NCBI RefSeq assembly: GCF_932526225.1
Contig: NC_064047.1
Location: 1,054,001-1,118,000 of the forward strand
Origin: Nematostella vectensis
Lineage: Eukaryota > Cnidaria > Anthozoa > Actiniaria > Edwardsiidae
Length of the DNA stretch: 64,000 bases
Reading direction: 5' to 3'
The first letter of the stretch is position 1, and each line of letters opens with the position of its first letter. The notes under the pieces were generated by a model that made no database searches, was not told the DNA's origin, and saw only the letters and a list, made by a program, of their open reading frames with translations. Positions 26,719 through 38,781 of this stretch are shown piece by piece. Position numbers and translations under genes: made by a program.

Positions 26719-29700
26719 ATGGGCTCACTCATAGTACCTGTATCACAGTTGTACGCTTCTATGATGGGCATTCTCATAGTACCTGTTTCACAGTTGTACG
26801 CTTCTAGCGATGGGCATTCTCATAGTACCTGTTTCACAGTTGTACGCTTCTATGATGGGCATTCTCATAGTACCTGTATCACAGTTGTACGCTTCTATGA
26901 TGGGCATTCTCATAGTACCTGTATCACAGTTGTACGCTCCTAGCGATGGGCTCACTCATAGTACCTATATCACAGTTGTACGCTTCTAGTGATGGGCTCA
27001 CTCATAGTACCTATATCACAGTTGTACGCTTCTAGTAATGGGCTCACTCATAGTACCTGTATCACAGTTGTACGCTTCTATGATGGGCATTCTCATAGTA
27101 CCTGTATCACAGTTGTACGCTTCTATGATGGGCATTCTCATAGTACCTGTTTCACAGTTGTACGCTTCTATGATGGGCATTCTCATAGTACCTGTTTCAC
27201 AGTTGTACGCTTCTATGATGGGCATTCTCATAGTACCTGTATCACAGTTGTACGCTTCTATGATGGGCATTCTCATAGTACCTGTATCACAGTTGTACGC
27301 TTCTATGATGGGCATTCTCATAGTACCTGTTTCACAGTTGTACGCTTCTATGATGGGCTCACTCATAGTACCTGTTTCACAGTTGTACGCTTCTATGATG
27401 GGCATTCTCATAGTACCTGTATCACAGTTGTACGCTTCTATGATGGGCATTCTCATAGTACCTGTTTCACAGTTGTACGCTTCTATGATGGGCATTCTCA
27501 TAGTACCTGTATCACAGTTGTACGCTTCTATGATGGGCATTCTCATAGTACCTATATCACAGTTGTACGCTTCTATGATGGGCATTCTCATAGTACCTGT
27601 ATCACAGTTGTACGCTCCTAGTGATGGGCATTCTCATAGTACCTGTATCACAGTTGTACGCTTCTATGATGGGCATTCTCATAGTACCTATATCACAGTT
27701 GTACGCTCCTAGTGATGGGCATTCTCATAGTACCTATATCACAGTTGTACGCTCCTAGTGATGGGCTCACTCATAGTACCTATATCACAGTTGTACGCTC
27801 CTAGTGATGGGCTCACTCATAGTACCTGTATCACAGTTGTACGCTTCTATGATGGGCATTCTCATAGTACCTGTTTCACAGTTGTACGCTCCTAGTGATG
27901 GGCATTCTCATAGTACCTGTATCACAGTTGTACGCTTCTATGATGGGCATTCTCATAGTACCTGTTTCACAGTTGTACGCTCCTAGTGATGGGCATTCTC
28001 ATAGTACCTGTATCACAGTTGTACGCTTCTATGATGGGCATTCTCATAGTACCTATATCACAGTTGTACGCTTCTATGATGGGCATTCTCATAGTACCTG
28101 TATCACAGTTGTACGCTCCTAGTGATGGGCATTCTCATAGTACCTGTATCACAGTTGTACGCTTCTATGATGGGCATTCTCATAGTACCTATATCACAGT
28201 TGTACGCTCCTAGTGATGGGCATTCTCATAGTACCTATATCACAGTTGTACGCTCCTAGTGATGGCCTCACTCATAGTACCTGTATCACAGTTGTACGCT
28301 TCTATGATGGGCATTCTCATAGTACCTGTTTCACAGTTGTACGCTCCTAGTGATGGGCATTCTCATAGTACCTGTTTCACAGTTGTACGCTCCTAGTGAT
28401 GGGCATTCTCATAGTACCTGTTTCACAGTTGTACGCTTCTATGATGGGCATTCTCATAGTACCTGTTTCACAGTTGTACGCTTCTATGATGGGCATTCTC
28501 ATAGTACCTGTATCACAGTTGTACGCTTCTATGATGGGCATTCTCATAGTACCTGTATCACAGTTGTACGCTTCTATGATGGGCATTCTCATAGTACCTG
28601 TTTCACAGTTGTACGCTTCTATGATGGGCTCACTCATAGTACCTGTTTCACAGTTGTACGCTTCTATGATGGGCATTCTCATAGTACCTGTTTCACAGTT
28701 GTACGCTTCTATGATGGGCATTCTCATAGTACCTGTATCACAGTTGTACGCTTCTATGATGGGCATTCTCATAGTACCTGTTTCACAGTTGTACGCTTCT
28801 ATGATGGGCATTCTCATAGTACCTGTATCACAGTTGTACGCTTCTATGATGGGCATTCTCATAGTACCTATATCACAGTTGTACGCTTCTATGATGGGCA
28901 TTCTCATAGTACCTGTATCACAGTTGTACGCTCCTAGTGATGGGCATTCTCATAGTACCTGTATCACAGTTGTACGCTTCTATGATGGGCATTCTCATAG
29001 TACCTATATCACAGTTGTACGCTCATAGTGATGGGCATTCTCATAGTACCTACATCACAGTTGTACGCTCCTAGTGATGGGCTCACTCATAGTACCTGTA
29101 TCACAGTTGTACGCTTCTATGCTGGGCATTCTCATAGTACCTGTTTCACAGTTGTACGCTCCTAGTGATGGGCATTCTCATAGTACCTGTATCACAGTTG
29201 TACGCTTCTATGATGGGCATTCTCATAGTACCTGTTTCACAGTTGTACGCTCCTAGTGATGGGCATTCTCATAGTACCTGTATCACAGTTGTACGCTTCT
29301 ATGATGGGCATTCTCATAGTACCTATATCACAGTTGTACGCTTCTATGATGGGCATTCTCATAGTACCTGTATCACAGTTGTACGCTCCTAGTGATGGGC
29401 ATTCTCATAGTACCTGTATCACAGTTGTACGCTTCTATGATGGGCATTCTCATAGTACCTATATCACAGTTGTACGCTCCTAGTGATGGGCATTCTCATA
29501 GTACCTATATCACAGTTGTACGCTCCTAGTGATGGGCTCACTCATAGTACCTGTATCACAGTTGTACGCTTCTATGATGGGCATTCTCATAGTACCTGTT
29601 TCACAGTTGTACGCTCCTAGTGATGGGCATTCTCATAGTACCTGTTTCACAGTTGTACGCTTCTATGATGGGCTCACTCATAGTACCTATATCACAGCTG

Positions 29701-29851
29701 TACGCTCCTAGCGATGGGCTCACTCATAGTACCTATATCACAGTTGTACGCTCCTAGTGATGGGTTCACTCATAGTACCTATATCACAGTTGTACGCTCC
29801 TAGTGATGGGCTCACTCATAGTACCTATATCACAGTTGTACGCTTCTAGTA
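26719..29851 (+). repeat. Satellite block B4 (1 monomer shorter) with linker
   Basis: The body is 2,993 bp (26719-29711), 45 bp shorter than B1, and lacks the same monomer that B3 lacks. This suggests that A1-B3 and A2-B4 arose by duplication of an AB unit. A 140-bp linker follows. Confidence 0.75.
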
Positions 29852-32800
29852 ATGGGCTCACTCATAGTACCTGTATCACAGTTGTACGCTTCTATGATGG
29901 GCATTCTCATAGTACCTGTTTCACAGTTGTACGCTTCTAGCGATGGGCATTCTCATAGTACCTGTTTCACAGTTGTACGCTTCTATGATGGGCATTCTCA
30001 TAGTACCTGTATCACAGTTGTACGCTTCTATGATGGGCATTCTCATAGTACCTGTATCACAGTTGTACGCTCCTAGCGATGGGCTCACTCATAGTACCTA
30101 TATCACAGTTGTACGCTTCTAGTGATGGGCTCACTCATAGTACCTATATCACAGTTGTACGCTTCTAGTAATGGGCTCACTCATAGTACCTGTATCACAG
30201 TTGTACGCTTCTATGATGGGCATTCTCATAGTACCTGTATCACAGTTGTACGCTTCTATGATGGGCATTCTCATAGTACCTGTTTCACAGTTGTACGCTT
30301 CTATGATGGGCATTCTCATAGTACCTGTTTCACAGTTGTACGCTTCTATGATGGGCATTCTCATAGTACCTGTATCACAGTTGTACGCTTCTATGATGGG
30401 CATTCTCATAGTACCTGTATCACAGTTGTACGCTTCTATGATGGGCATTCTCATAGTACCTGTTTCACAGTTGTACGCTTCTATGATGGGCTCACTCATA
30501 GTACCTGTTTCACAGTTGTACGCTTCTATGATGGGCATTCTCATAGTACCTGTTTCACAGTTGTACGCTTCTATGATGGGCATTCTCATAGTACCTGTAT
30601 CACAGTTGTACGCTTCTATGATGGGCATTCTCATAGTACCTGTTTCACAGTTGTACGCTTCTATGATGGGCATTCTCATAGTACCTGTATCACAGTTGTA
30701 CGCTTCTATGATGGGCATTCTCATAGTACCTATATCACAGTTGTACGCTTCTATGATGGGCATTCTCATAGTACCTGTATCACAGTTGTACGCTCCTAGT
30801 GATGGGCATTCTCATAGTACCTGTATCACAGTTGTACGCTTCTATGATGGGCATTCTCATAGTACCTATATCACAGTTGTACGCTCCTAGTGATGGGCAT
30901 TCTCATAGTACCTATATCACAGTTGTACGCTCCTAGTGATGGGCTCACTCATAGTACCTATATCACAGTTGTACGCTCCTAGTGATGGGCTCACTCATAG
31001 TACCTGTATCACAGTTGTACGCTTCTATGATGGGCATTCTCATAGTACCTGTTTCACAGTTGTACGCTCCTAGTGATGGGCATTCTCATAGTACCTGTAT
31101 CACAGTTGTACGCTTCTATGATGGGCATTCTCATAGTACCTGTTTCACAGTTGTACGCTCCTAGTGATGGGCATTCTCATAGTACCTGTATCACAGTTGT
31201 ACGCTTCTATGATGGGCATTCTCATAGTACCTATATCACAGTTGTACGCTTCTATGATGGGCATTCTCATAGTACCTGTATCACAGTTGTACGCTCCTAG
31301 TGATGGGCATTCTCATAGTACCTGTATCACAGTTGTACGCTTCTATGATGGGCATTCTCATAGTACCTATATCACAGTTGTACGCTCCTAGTGATGGGCA
31401 TTCTCATAGTACCTATATCACAGTTGTACGCTCCTAGTGATGGCCTCACTCATAGTACCTGTATCACAGTTGTACGCTTCTATGATGGGCATTCTCATAG
31501 TACCTGTTTCACAGTTGTACGCTCCTAGTGATGGGCATTCTCATAGTACCTGTTTCACAGTTGTACGCTCCTAGTGATGGGCATTCTCATAGTACCTGTT
31601 TCACAGTTGTACGCTTCTATGATGGGCATTCTCATAGTACCTGTTTCACAGTTGTACGCTTCTATGATGGGCATTCTCATAGTACCTGTATCACAGTTGT
31701 ACGCTTCTATGATGGGCATTCTCATAGTACCTGTATCACAGTTGTACGCTTCTATGATGGGCATTCTCATAGTACCTGTTTCACAGTTGTACGCTTCTAT
31801 GATGGGCTCACTCATAGTACCTGTTTCACAGTTGTACGCTTCTATGATGGGCATTCTCATAGTACCTGTTTCACAGTTGTACGCTTCTATGATGGGCATT
31901 CTCATAGTACCTGTATCACAGTTGTACGCTTCTATGATGGGCATTCTCATAGTACCTGTTTCACAGTTGTACGCTTCTATGATGGGCATTCTCATAGTAC
32001 CTGTATCACAGTTGTACGCTTCTATGATGGGCATTCTCATAGTACCTATATCACAGTTGTACGCTTCTATGATGGGCATTCTCATAGTACCTGTATCACA
32101 GTTGTACGCTCCTAGTGATGGGCATTCTCATAGTACCTGTATCACAGTTGTACGCTTCTATGATGGGCATTCTCATAGTACCTATATCACAGTTGTACGC
32201 TCATAGTGATGGGCATTCTCATAGTACCTACATCACAGTTGTACGCTCCTAGTGATGGGCTCACTCATAGTACCTGTATCACAGTTGTACGCTTCTATGC
32301 TGGGCATTCTCATAGTACCTGTTTCACAGTTGTACGCTCCTAGTGATGGGCATTCTCATAGTACCTGTATCACAGTTGTACGCTTCTATGATGGGCATTC
32401 TCATAGTACCTGTTTCACAGTTGTACGCTCCTAGTGATGGGCATTCTCATAGTACCTGTATCACAGTTGTACGCTTCTATGATGGGCATTCTCATAGTAC
32501 CTATATCACAGTTGTACGCTTCTATGATGGGCATTCTCATAGTACCTGTATCACAGTTGTACGCTCCTAGTGATGGGCATTCTCATAGTACCTGTATCAC
32601 AGTTGTACGCTTCTATGATGGGCATTCTCATAGTACCTATATCACAGTTGTACGCTCCTAGTGATGGGCATTCTCATAGTACCTATATCACAGTTGTACG
32701 CTCCTAGTGATGGGCTCACTCATAGTACCTGTATCACAGTTGTACGCTTCTATGATGGGCATTCTCATAGTACCTGTTTCACAGTTGTACGCTCCTAGTG

Positions 32801-33029
32801 ATGGGCATTCTCATAGTACCTGTTTCACAGTTGTACGCTTCTATGATGGGCTCACTCATAGTACCTATATCACAGCTGTACGCTCCTAGCGATGGGCTCA
32901 CTCATAGTACCTATATCACAGTTGTACGCTCCTAGTGATGGGTTCACTCATAGTACCTATATCACAGTTGTACGCTCCTAGTGATGGGCTCACTCATAGT
33001 ACCTATATCACAGTTGTACGCTTCTAGTA
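29852..33029 (+). repeat. Satellite block B5 with linker
   Basis: A 3,038-bp body plus a 140-bp linker, in register with B1 and B2 at a period of 3,178 bp. It shares the CTCATAGTGATGG variant (near 32200) with B1 and B4. Confidence 0.8.
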
Positions 33030-36000
33030 ATGGGCTCACTCATAGTACCTGTATCACAGTTGTACGCTTCTATGATGGGCATTCTCATAGTACCTGTTTC
33101 ACAGTTGTACGCTTCTAGCGATGGGCATTCTCATAGTACCTGTTTCACAGTTGTACGCTTCTATGATGGGCATTCTCATAGTACCTGTATCACAGTTGTA
33201 CGCTTCTATGATGGGCATTCTCATAGTACCTGTATCACAGTTGTACGCTCCTAGCGATGGGCTCACTCATAGTACCTATATCACAGTTGTACGCTTCTAG
33301 TGATGGGCTCACTCATAGTACCTATATCACAGTTGTACGCTTCTAGTAATGGGCTCACTCATAGTACCTGTATCACAGTTGTACGCTTCTATGATGGGCA
33401 TTCTCATAGTACCTGTATCACAGTTGTACGCTTCTATGATGGGCATTCTCATAGTACCTGTTTCACAGTTGTACGCTTCTATGATGGGCATTCTCATAGT
33501 ACCTGTTTCACAGTTGTACGCTTCTATGATGGGCATTCTCATAGTACCTGTATCACAGTTGTACGCTTCTATGATGGGCATTCTCATAGTACCTGTATCA
33601 CAGTTGTACGCTTCTATGATGGGCATTCTCATAGTACCTGTTTCACAGTTGTACGCTTCTATGATGGGCTCACTCATAGTACCTGTTTCACAGTTGTACG
33701 CTTCTATGATGGGCATTCTCATAGTACCTGTTTCACAGTTGTACGCTTCTATGATGGGCATTCTCATAGTACCTGTATCACAGTTGTACGCTTCTATGAT
33801 GGGCATTCTCATAGTACCTGTTTCACAGTTGTACGCTTCTATGATGGGCATTCTCATAGTACCTGTATCACAGTTGTACGCTTCTATGATGGGCATTCTC
33901 ATAGTACCTATATCACAGTTGTACGCTTCTATGATGGGCATTCTCATAGTACCTGTATCACAGTTGTACGCTCCTAGTGATGGGCATTCTCATAGTACCT
34001 GTATCACAGTTGTACGCTTCTATGATGGGCATTCTCATAGTACCTATATCACAGTTGTACGCTCCTAGTGATGGGCATTCTCATAGTACCTATATCACAG
34101 TTGTACGCTCCTAGTGATGGGCTCACTCATAGTACCTATATCACAGTTGTACGCTCCTAGTGATGGGCTCACTCATAGTACCTGTATCACAGTTGTACGC
34201 TTCTATGATGGGCATTCTCATAGTACCTGTTTCACAGTTGTACGCTCCTAGTGATGGGCATTCTCATAGTACCTGTATCACAGTTGTACGCTTCTATGAT
34301 GGGCATTCTCATAGTACCTGTTTCACAGTTGTACGCTCCTAGTGATGGGCATTCTCATAGTACCTGTATCACAGTTGTACGCTTCTATGATGGGCATTCT
34401 CATAGTACCTATATCACAGTTGTACGCTTCTATGATGGGCATTCTCATAGTACCTGTATCACAGTTGTACGCTCCTAGTGATGGGCATTCTCATAGTACC
34501 TGTATCACAGTTGTACGCTTCTATGATGGGCATTCTCATAGTACCTATATCACAGTTGTACGCTCCTAGTGATGGGCATTCTCATAGTACCTATATCACA
34601 GTTGTACGCTCCTAGTGATGGCCTCACTCATAGTACCTGTATCACAGTTGTACGCTTCTATGATGGGCATTCTCATAGTACCTGTTTCACAGTTGTACGC
34701 TCCTAGTGATGGGCATTCTCATAGTACCTGTTTCACAGTTGTACGCTCCTAGTGATGGGCATTCTCATAGTACCTGTTTCACAGTTGTACGCTTCTATGA
34801 TGGGCATTCTCATAGTACCTGTTTCACAGTTGTACGCTTCTATGATGGGCATTCTCATAGTACCTGTATCACAGTTGTACGCTTCTATGATGGGCATTCT
34901 CATAGTACCTGTATCACAGTTGTACGCTTCTATGATGGGCATTCTCATAGTACCTGTTTCACAGTTGTACGCTTCTATGATGGGCTCACTCATAGTACCT
35001 GTTTCACAGTTGTACGCTTCTATGATGGGCATTCTCATAGTACCTGTTTCACAGTTGTACGCTTCTATGATGGGCATTCTCATAGTACCTGTATCACAGT
35101 TGTACGCTTCTATGATGGGCATTCTCATAGTACCTGTTTCACAGTTGTACGCTTCTATGATGGGCATTCTCATAGTACCTGTATCACAGTTGTACGCTTC
35201 TATGATGGGCATTCTCATAGTACCTATATCACAGTTGTACGCTTCTATGATGGGCATTCTCATAGTACCTGTATCACAGTTGTACGCTCCTAGTGATGGG
35301 CATTCTCATAGTACCTGTATCACAGTTGTACGCTTCTATGATGGGCATTCTCATAGTACCTATATCACAGTTGTACGCTCCTAGTGATGGGCATTCTCAT
35401 AGTACCTACATCACAGTTGTACGCTCCTAGTGATGGGCTCACTCATAGTACCTGTATCACAGTTGTACGCTTCTATGCTGGGCATTCTCATAGTACCTGT
35501 TTCACAGTTGTACGCTCCTAGTGATGGGCATTCTCATAGTACCTGTATCACAGTTGTACGCTTCTATGATGGGCATTCTCATAGTACCTGTTTCACAGTT
35601 GTACGCTCCTAGTGATGGGCATTCTCATAGTACCTGTATCACAGTTGTACGCTTCTATGATGGGCATTCTCATAGTACCTATATCACAGTTGTACGCTTC
35701 TATGATGGGCATTCTCATAGTACCTGTATCACAGTTGTACGCTCCTAGTGATGGGCATTCTCATAGTACCTGTATCACAGTTGTACGCTTCTATGATGGG
35801 CATTCTCATAGTACCTATATCACAGTTGTACGCTCCTAGTGATGGGCATTCTCATAGTACCTATATCACAGTTGTACGCTCCTAGTGATGGCCTCACTCA
35901 TAGTACCTGTATCACAGTTGTACGCTTCTATGATGGGCATTCTCATAGTACCTGTTTCACAGTTGTACGCTCCTAGTGATGGGCATTCTCATAGTACCTG

Positions 36001-36432
36001 TTTCACAGTTGTACGCTCCTAGTGATGGGCATTCTCATAGTACCTGTTTCACAGTTGTACGCTTCTATGATGGGCATTCTCATAGTACCTGTTTCACAGT
36101 TGTACGCTCCTAGTGATGGGCATTCTCATAGTACCTGTATCACAGTTGTACGCTTCTATGATGGGCATTCTCATAGTACCTATATCACAGTTGTACGCTC
36201 CTAGTGATGGGCATTCTCATAGTACCTATATCACAGTTGTACGCTCCTAGTGATGGGCTCACTCATAGTACCTGTATCACAGTTGTACGCTTCTATGATG
36301 GGCATTCTCATAGTACCTGTTTCACAGTTGTACGCTCCTAGTGATGGGCATTCTCATAGTACCTGTTTCACAGTTGTACGCTTCTATGATGGGCTCACTC
36401 ATAGTACCTATTTCACAGCTGTACGCTCCTAG
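33030..36432 (+). repeat. Satellite block B6 (8 monomers longer)
   Basis: Last B copy, 3,403 bp, 365 bp longer than B1. The GGCC-variant monomer, single in all other B blocks, occurs twice (near 34620 and 35888), so an internal segment of about 1.27 kb was re-duplicated and then partly lost. A diverging tail of monomers follows to 36810. Confidence 0.75.
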
Positions 36433-37088
36433 CGATGGGCTCACTCATAGTACCTATATCACAGTTGTACGCTCCTAGTGATGGGTTCACTCATAGTACC
36501 TATATCACAGTTGTACGCTCCTAGTGATGGGCTCACTCATAGTACCTATATCACAGTTGTACGCTTCTAGTGATGGGCATTCTCATAGTACCTGTTTCAC
36601 AGTTGTACGCTCCTAGTGATGGGCTCACTCATAGTACCTGTATCACAGTTGTACGCTCCTAGTGATGGGCTCACTCATAGTACCTATATCACAGTTGTAC
36701 GCTCCTAGTGATGGGCATTCTCATAGTACCTGTTTCACAGTTGTACGCTTCTATGATGGGCATTCTCATAGTACCTGTATCACAGTTGTACCAGTACCTC
36801 TATCAGAGTAATTGAAACCTCAGCAGTTACGCCGGGAGGCAAAAATCTGGTAGGGAAAAAAAAAACATAAAATTAACCGTATTCTTAAGGCCTATCGCGG
36901 GTCATTTTATTTAAAAAATCGTCTGAAGAAGGCAAATAGGGTGGTGTGGATTACTATTTACGCAAATTAAAAAAACGCTTTAATTACCACCGCAGAACTG
37001 TAGACTCGCAATCTCGATCCATACCAACCCACGCCGCTTAACACTTTCTAAAACCTAACCACACCGCTTCTGACATAGAGCTCATACC

Positions 37089-37205
37089 TACTTAAAAATA
37101 ACAAATAACAGTGACTCCATCCGCAAGGCAAGAGAATCCACACAGATAGCTCGCGCTGGCACTCTTGAACCCGGTGGCCTCAACCGGCGTGAAGAAACCG
37201 TTTAG
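37089..37205 (+). pseudogene. Penelope-like element endonuclease C terminus (remnant)
   Basis: An open stretch of 38 codons ending at TAG 37203-37205 contains SIRKARESTQIARAG, then GGLNRREETV. A basic RKxRE helix followed by a short loop and LNRRE resembles the end of GIY-YIG endonuclease domains of Penelope-like retroelements and related elements. The frame has a stop shortly upstream (TGA near 37074), so this is a decayed fragment. About 150 bp downstream a GGCAGG/CCTGCC hairpin is flanked by TTGAAGA and GAAA. The family assignment comes from memory of the motif and needs a profile search. Confidence 0.4.
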
Positions 37206-37346
37206 CTGTTTAGTAATACACACCACCCTATTTACAATCTTCCTTAAGTTACTCATTACTCAATTACTATTTTTACATTTTGTTAGTTAATCATCAATAA
37301 ACTTTGTACATATACTAGCTGTAACATGCCACTGTAACTCATTTAT

Positions 37347-37385
37347 AACTTGAAGAAGGCAGGTTATTGGCCTGCCGAAATATCG
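37347..37385 (+). other. Hairpin flanked by TTGAAGA and GAAA
   Basis: GGCAGG (37358-37363) pairs with CCTGCC (37371-37376), with TTGAAGA on its 5' side and CGAAATATCG on its 3' side. The layout resembles half of a hammerhead core (CUGANGA, stem II, GAAA), with the first C changed, and is common at retroelement ends. No complete ribozyme fold was demonstrated. Confidence 0.4.
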
Positions 37386-38032
37386 TTCTAAAAAAACATA
37401 AATCTGCGTTGTTGTCGACTTTTTCTTATAAAGGTTCTAAATTATAAGTCAAATCCTCCAAGAAACTTCCAATAGACACACTGCTTTTACAATTTTTCAA
37501 TACTTTTCGCGTTTTCCCGTTGAAAATCATCGGTGAATGTTACGTTAACTACCAACCAAAGTCGAACTAATCTCGTTACATGAGTAGGGTGTGGTCTGCA
37601 CCCTTCGGACCCCCCCCCCCCCCCTTTTGACCAGTCCTGGGTGTAGACATACGCCTGTTTGACCATCCGAGTCACGTTTTTTTTTATTTGCTCGAGGGCT
37701 ACTTGGATATACTCAAGTGTGTCATCCATTGATGGGGATTTTATTAGCCATTAGACATGGTAGCGTAATTTAAAGTCATGCTTTGTTTCCGACTATCCAA
37801 ATTTGCGCCTTAGGTGTAAAGATTCTCATTCAGCTGTCATTTTGTCATCCTACTAAACAACTGCTATGTCTAAGAACACCCATTTCCATCGGCTGGTTTG
37901 GGAAAGCTCTTGCTATATTATGTTTCAGTAATTTGCAAGTGAAAAAGTGATAAAAACAAAAACGTTTGGGTTGTTAAGACCCCCCCCCTCCCCCTGCGTC
38001 TTGGTCCACGCTCTCTCAGGGAGAGGGGACCC

Positions 38033-38138
38033 TAGGCTCGGTTTCCAGCCGTGGTGGTTTTGGTGCGCCCGCGATCCTCTCCAATCGCGTCATTGGAGGA
38101 GCAGAGCATGACGTAACCACGGCTGGAAACCGAGCCTA
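38033..38138. mobile_element. 106-bp foldback MITE with TA ends
   Basis: The 23 bases at 38033-38055 (TAGGCTCGGTTTCCAGCCGT onward) are the exact reverse complement of 38116-38138. The outer TA on each side may be a TA target duplication as used by Tc1/mariner-type elements. There is no coding capacity. It lies about 640 bp upstream of the MBTPS2 ATG. Confidence 0.8.
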
Positions 38139-38781
38139 AGGGAGCCCCCGAAGAGTCAACCCTGCCTTATTTTCCCAGCAATTTTTTTTCCTGCATTCCG
38201 CTGTATGTCCAAGCATGAATCCACAGGTATCCCAAAAAAGAATAGCGTACGATTCCCGAGAAGGACTGGACCCTATTTCCTTCAAAACATTGATGGAGAA
38301 AGAGTTCCTTTTACTCCATCACTTGGTAACGTGTTTAGCTTCAATGGGATTTTGTTCCTTAATGTGTTATTGGTTTTCTGCGGCTTGAATCAGTGTGTCT
38401 CTCAGGGTCCTAAGGACACACTGGTGAAATGGTTTCTCGGTGGAAGTAGAGACCACGATAAACTGCGATAGCTCGAGGGGGAAACTGGATGCACGTGAAC
38501 TTTTTTTTTTATTCGGTTTTATTCCAATGCTTTGCAAGAAGACTGTTTGAGTTATCAGCTTTGTTTTTCAAGTGTAGCGCGATTTCTGCGTCTCTCAGGA
38601 GTACGAAATGCAACAAATTCCTCTTTGGAAAGTGGAAGCGACGGGAAATGTATAGTTCTTTGAAGATTGTTTGGATTACAGTAATAGATATATAAAGCTG
38701 TGTCAGCGATTTCTCGTGTTTGTAGCTGAAGAAGAGAAAGGGAGCTGTTTATGAAAGGATAACCGACCTTACTGGCTTAGC

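Larger units (their letters stand above)
11122..36810 (+). repeat. 25.7-kb satellite of 45/46-bp monomers
   Basis: One uninterrupted array of about 560 monomers. The 45-bp form begins GATGGGCATTCTCATAGTAC and ends CGCTTCTAT; the 46-bp form typically has GGGCTCACTCATAG and ends CGCTCCTAGT. Recurring variant positions are CTGTATC/CTGTTTC/CTATATC, GGGCATT/GGGCTCA/GGGTTCA and CAGTTG/CAGCTG. Each monomer has two GTAC sites 17 bases apart, a small CTGT-ATC-ACAG dyad and CAGTTG, which is both an E-box and the complement of a Myb core. The first unit (about 11122-11165) and the last (about 36793-36810) are degenerate, as expected at array edges. The long open frames inside are a by-product of the 45-bp period. 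Confidence 0.97.

Noticed and set aside
13283-36432. Dozens of open frames of 60-240 codons (MMGILIVPVSQLYA..., MRMPIIEAYNCDTGT...) on both strands
   Set aside because: They are direct products of the 45-bp satellite period, occur in three frames at once, and stop wherever a 46-bp monomer shifts frame. There is no independent sign of coding.
11122-36810. Regularly spaced repeats resembling a CRISPR array
   Set aside because: Monomers abut with no unique spacers, and the genome is a spliced animal genome.
38205-38471. 88-codon plus-strand frame upstream of MBTPS2
   Set aside because: Has a hydrophobic stretch but no family resemblance, and no splice link to MBTPS2 exon 1 was needed.
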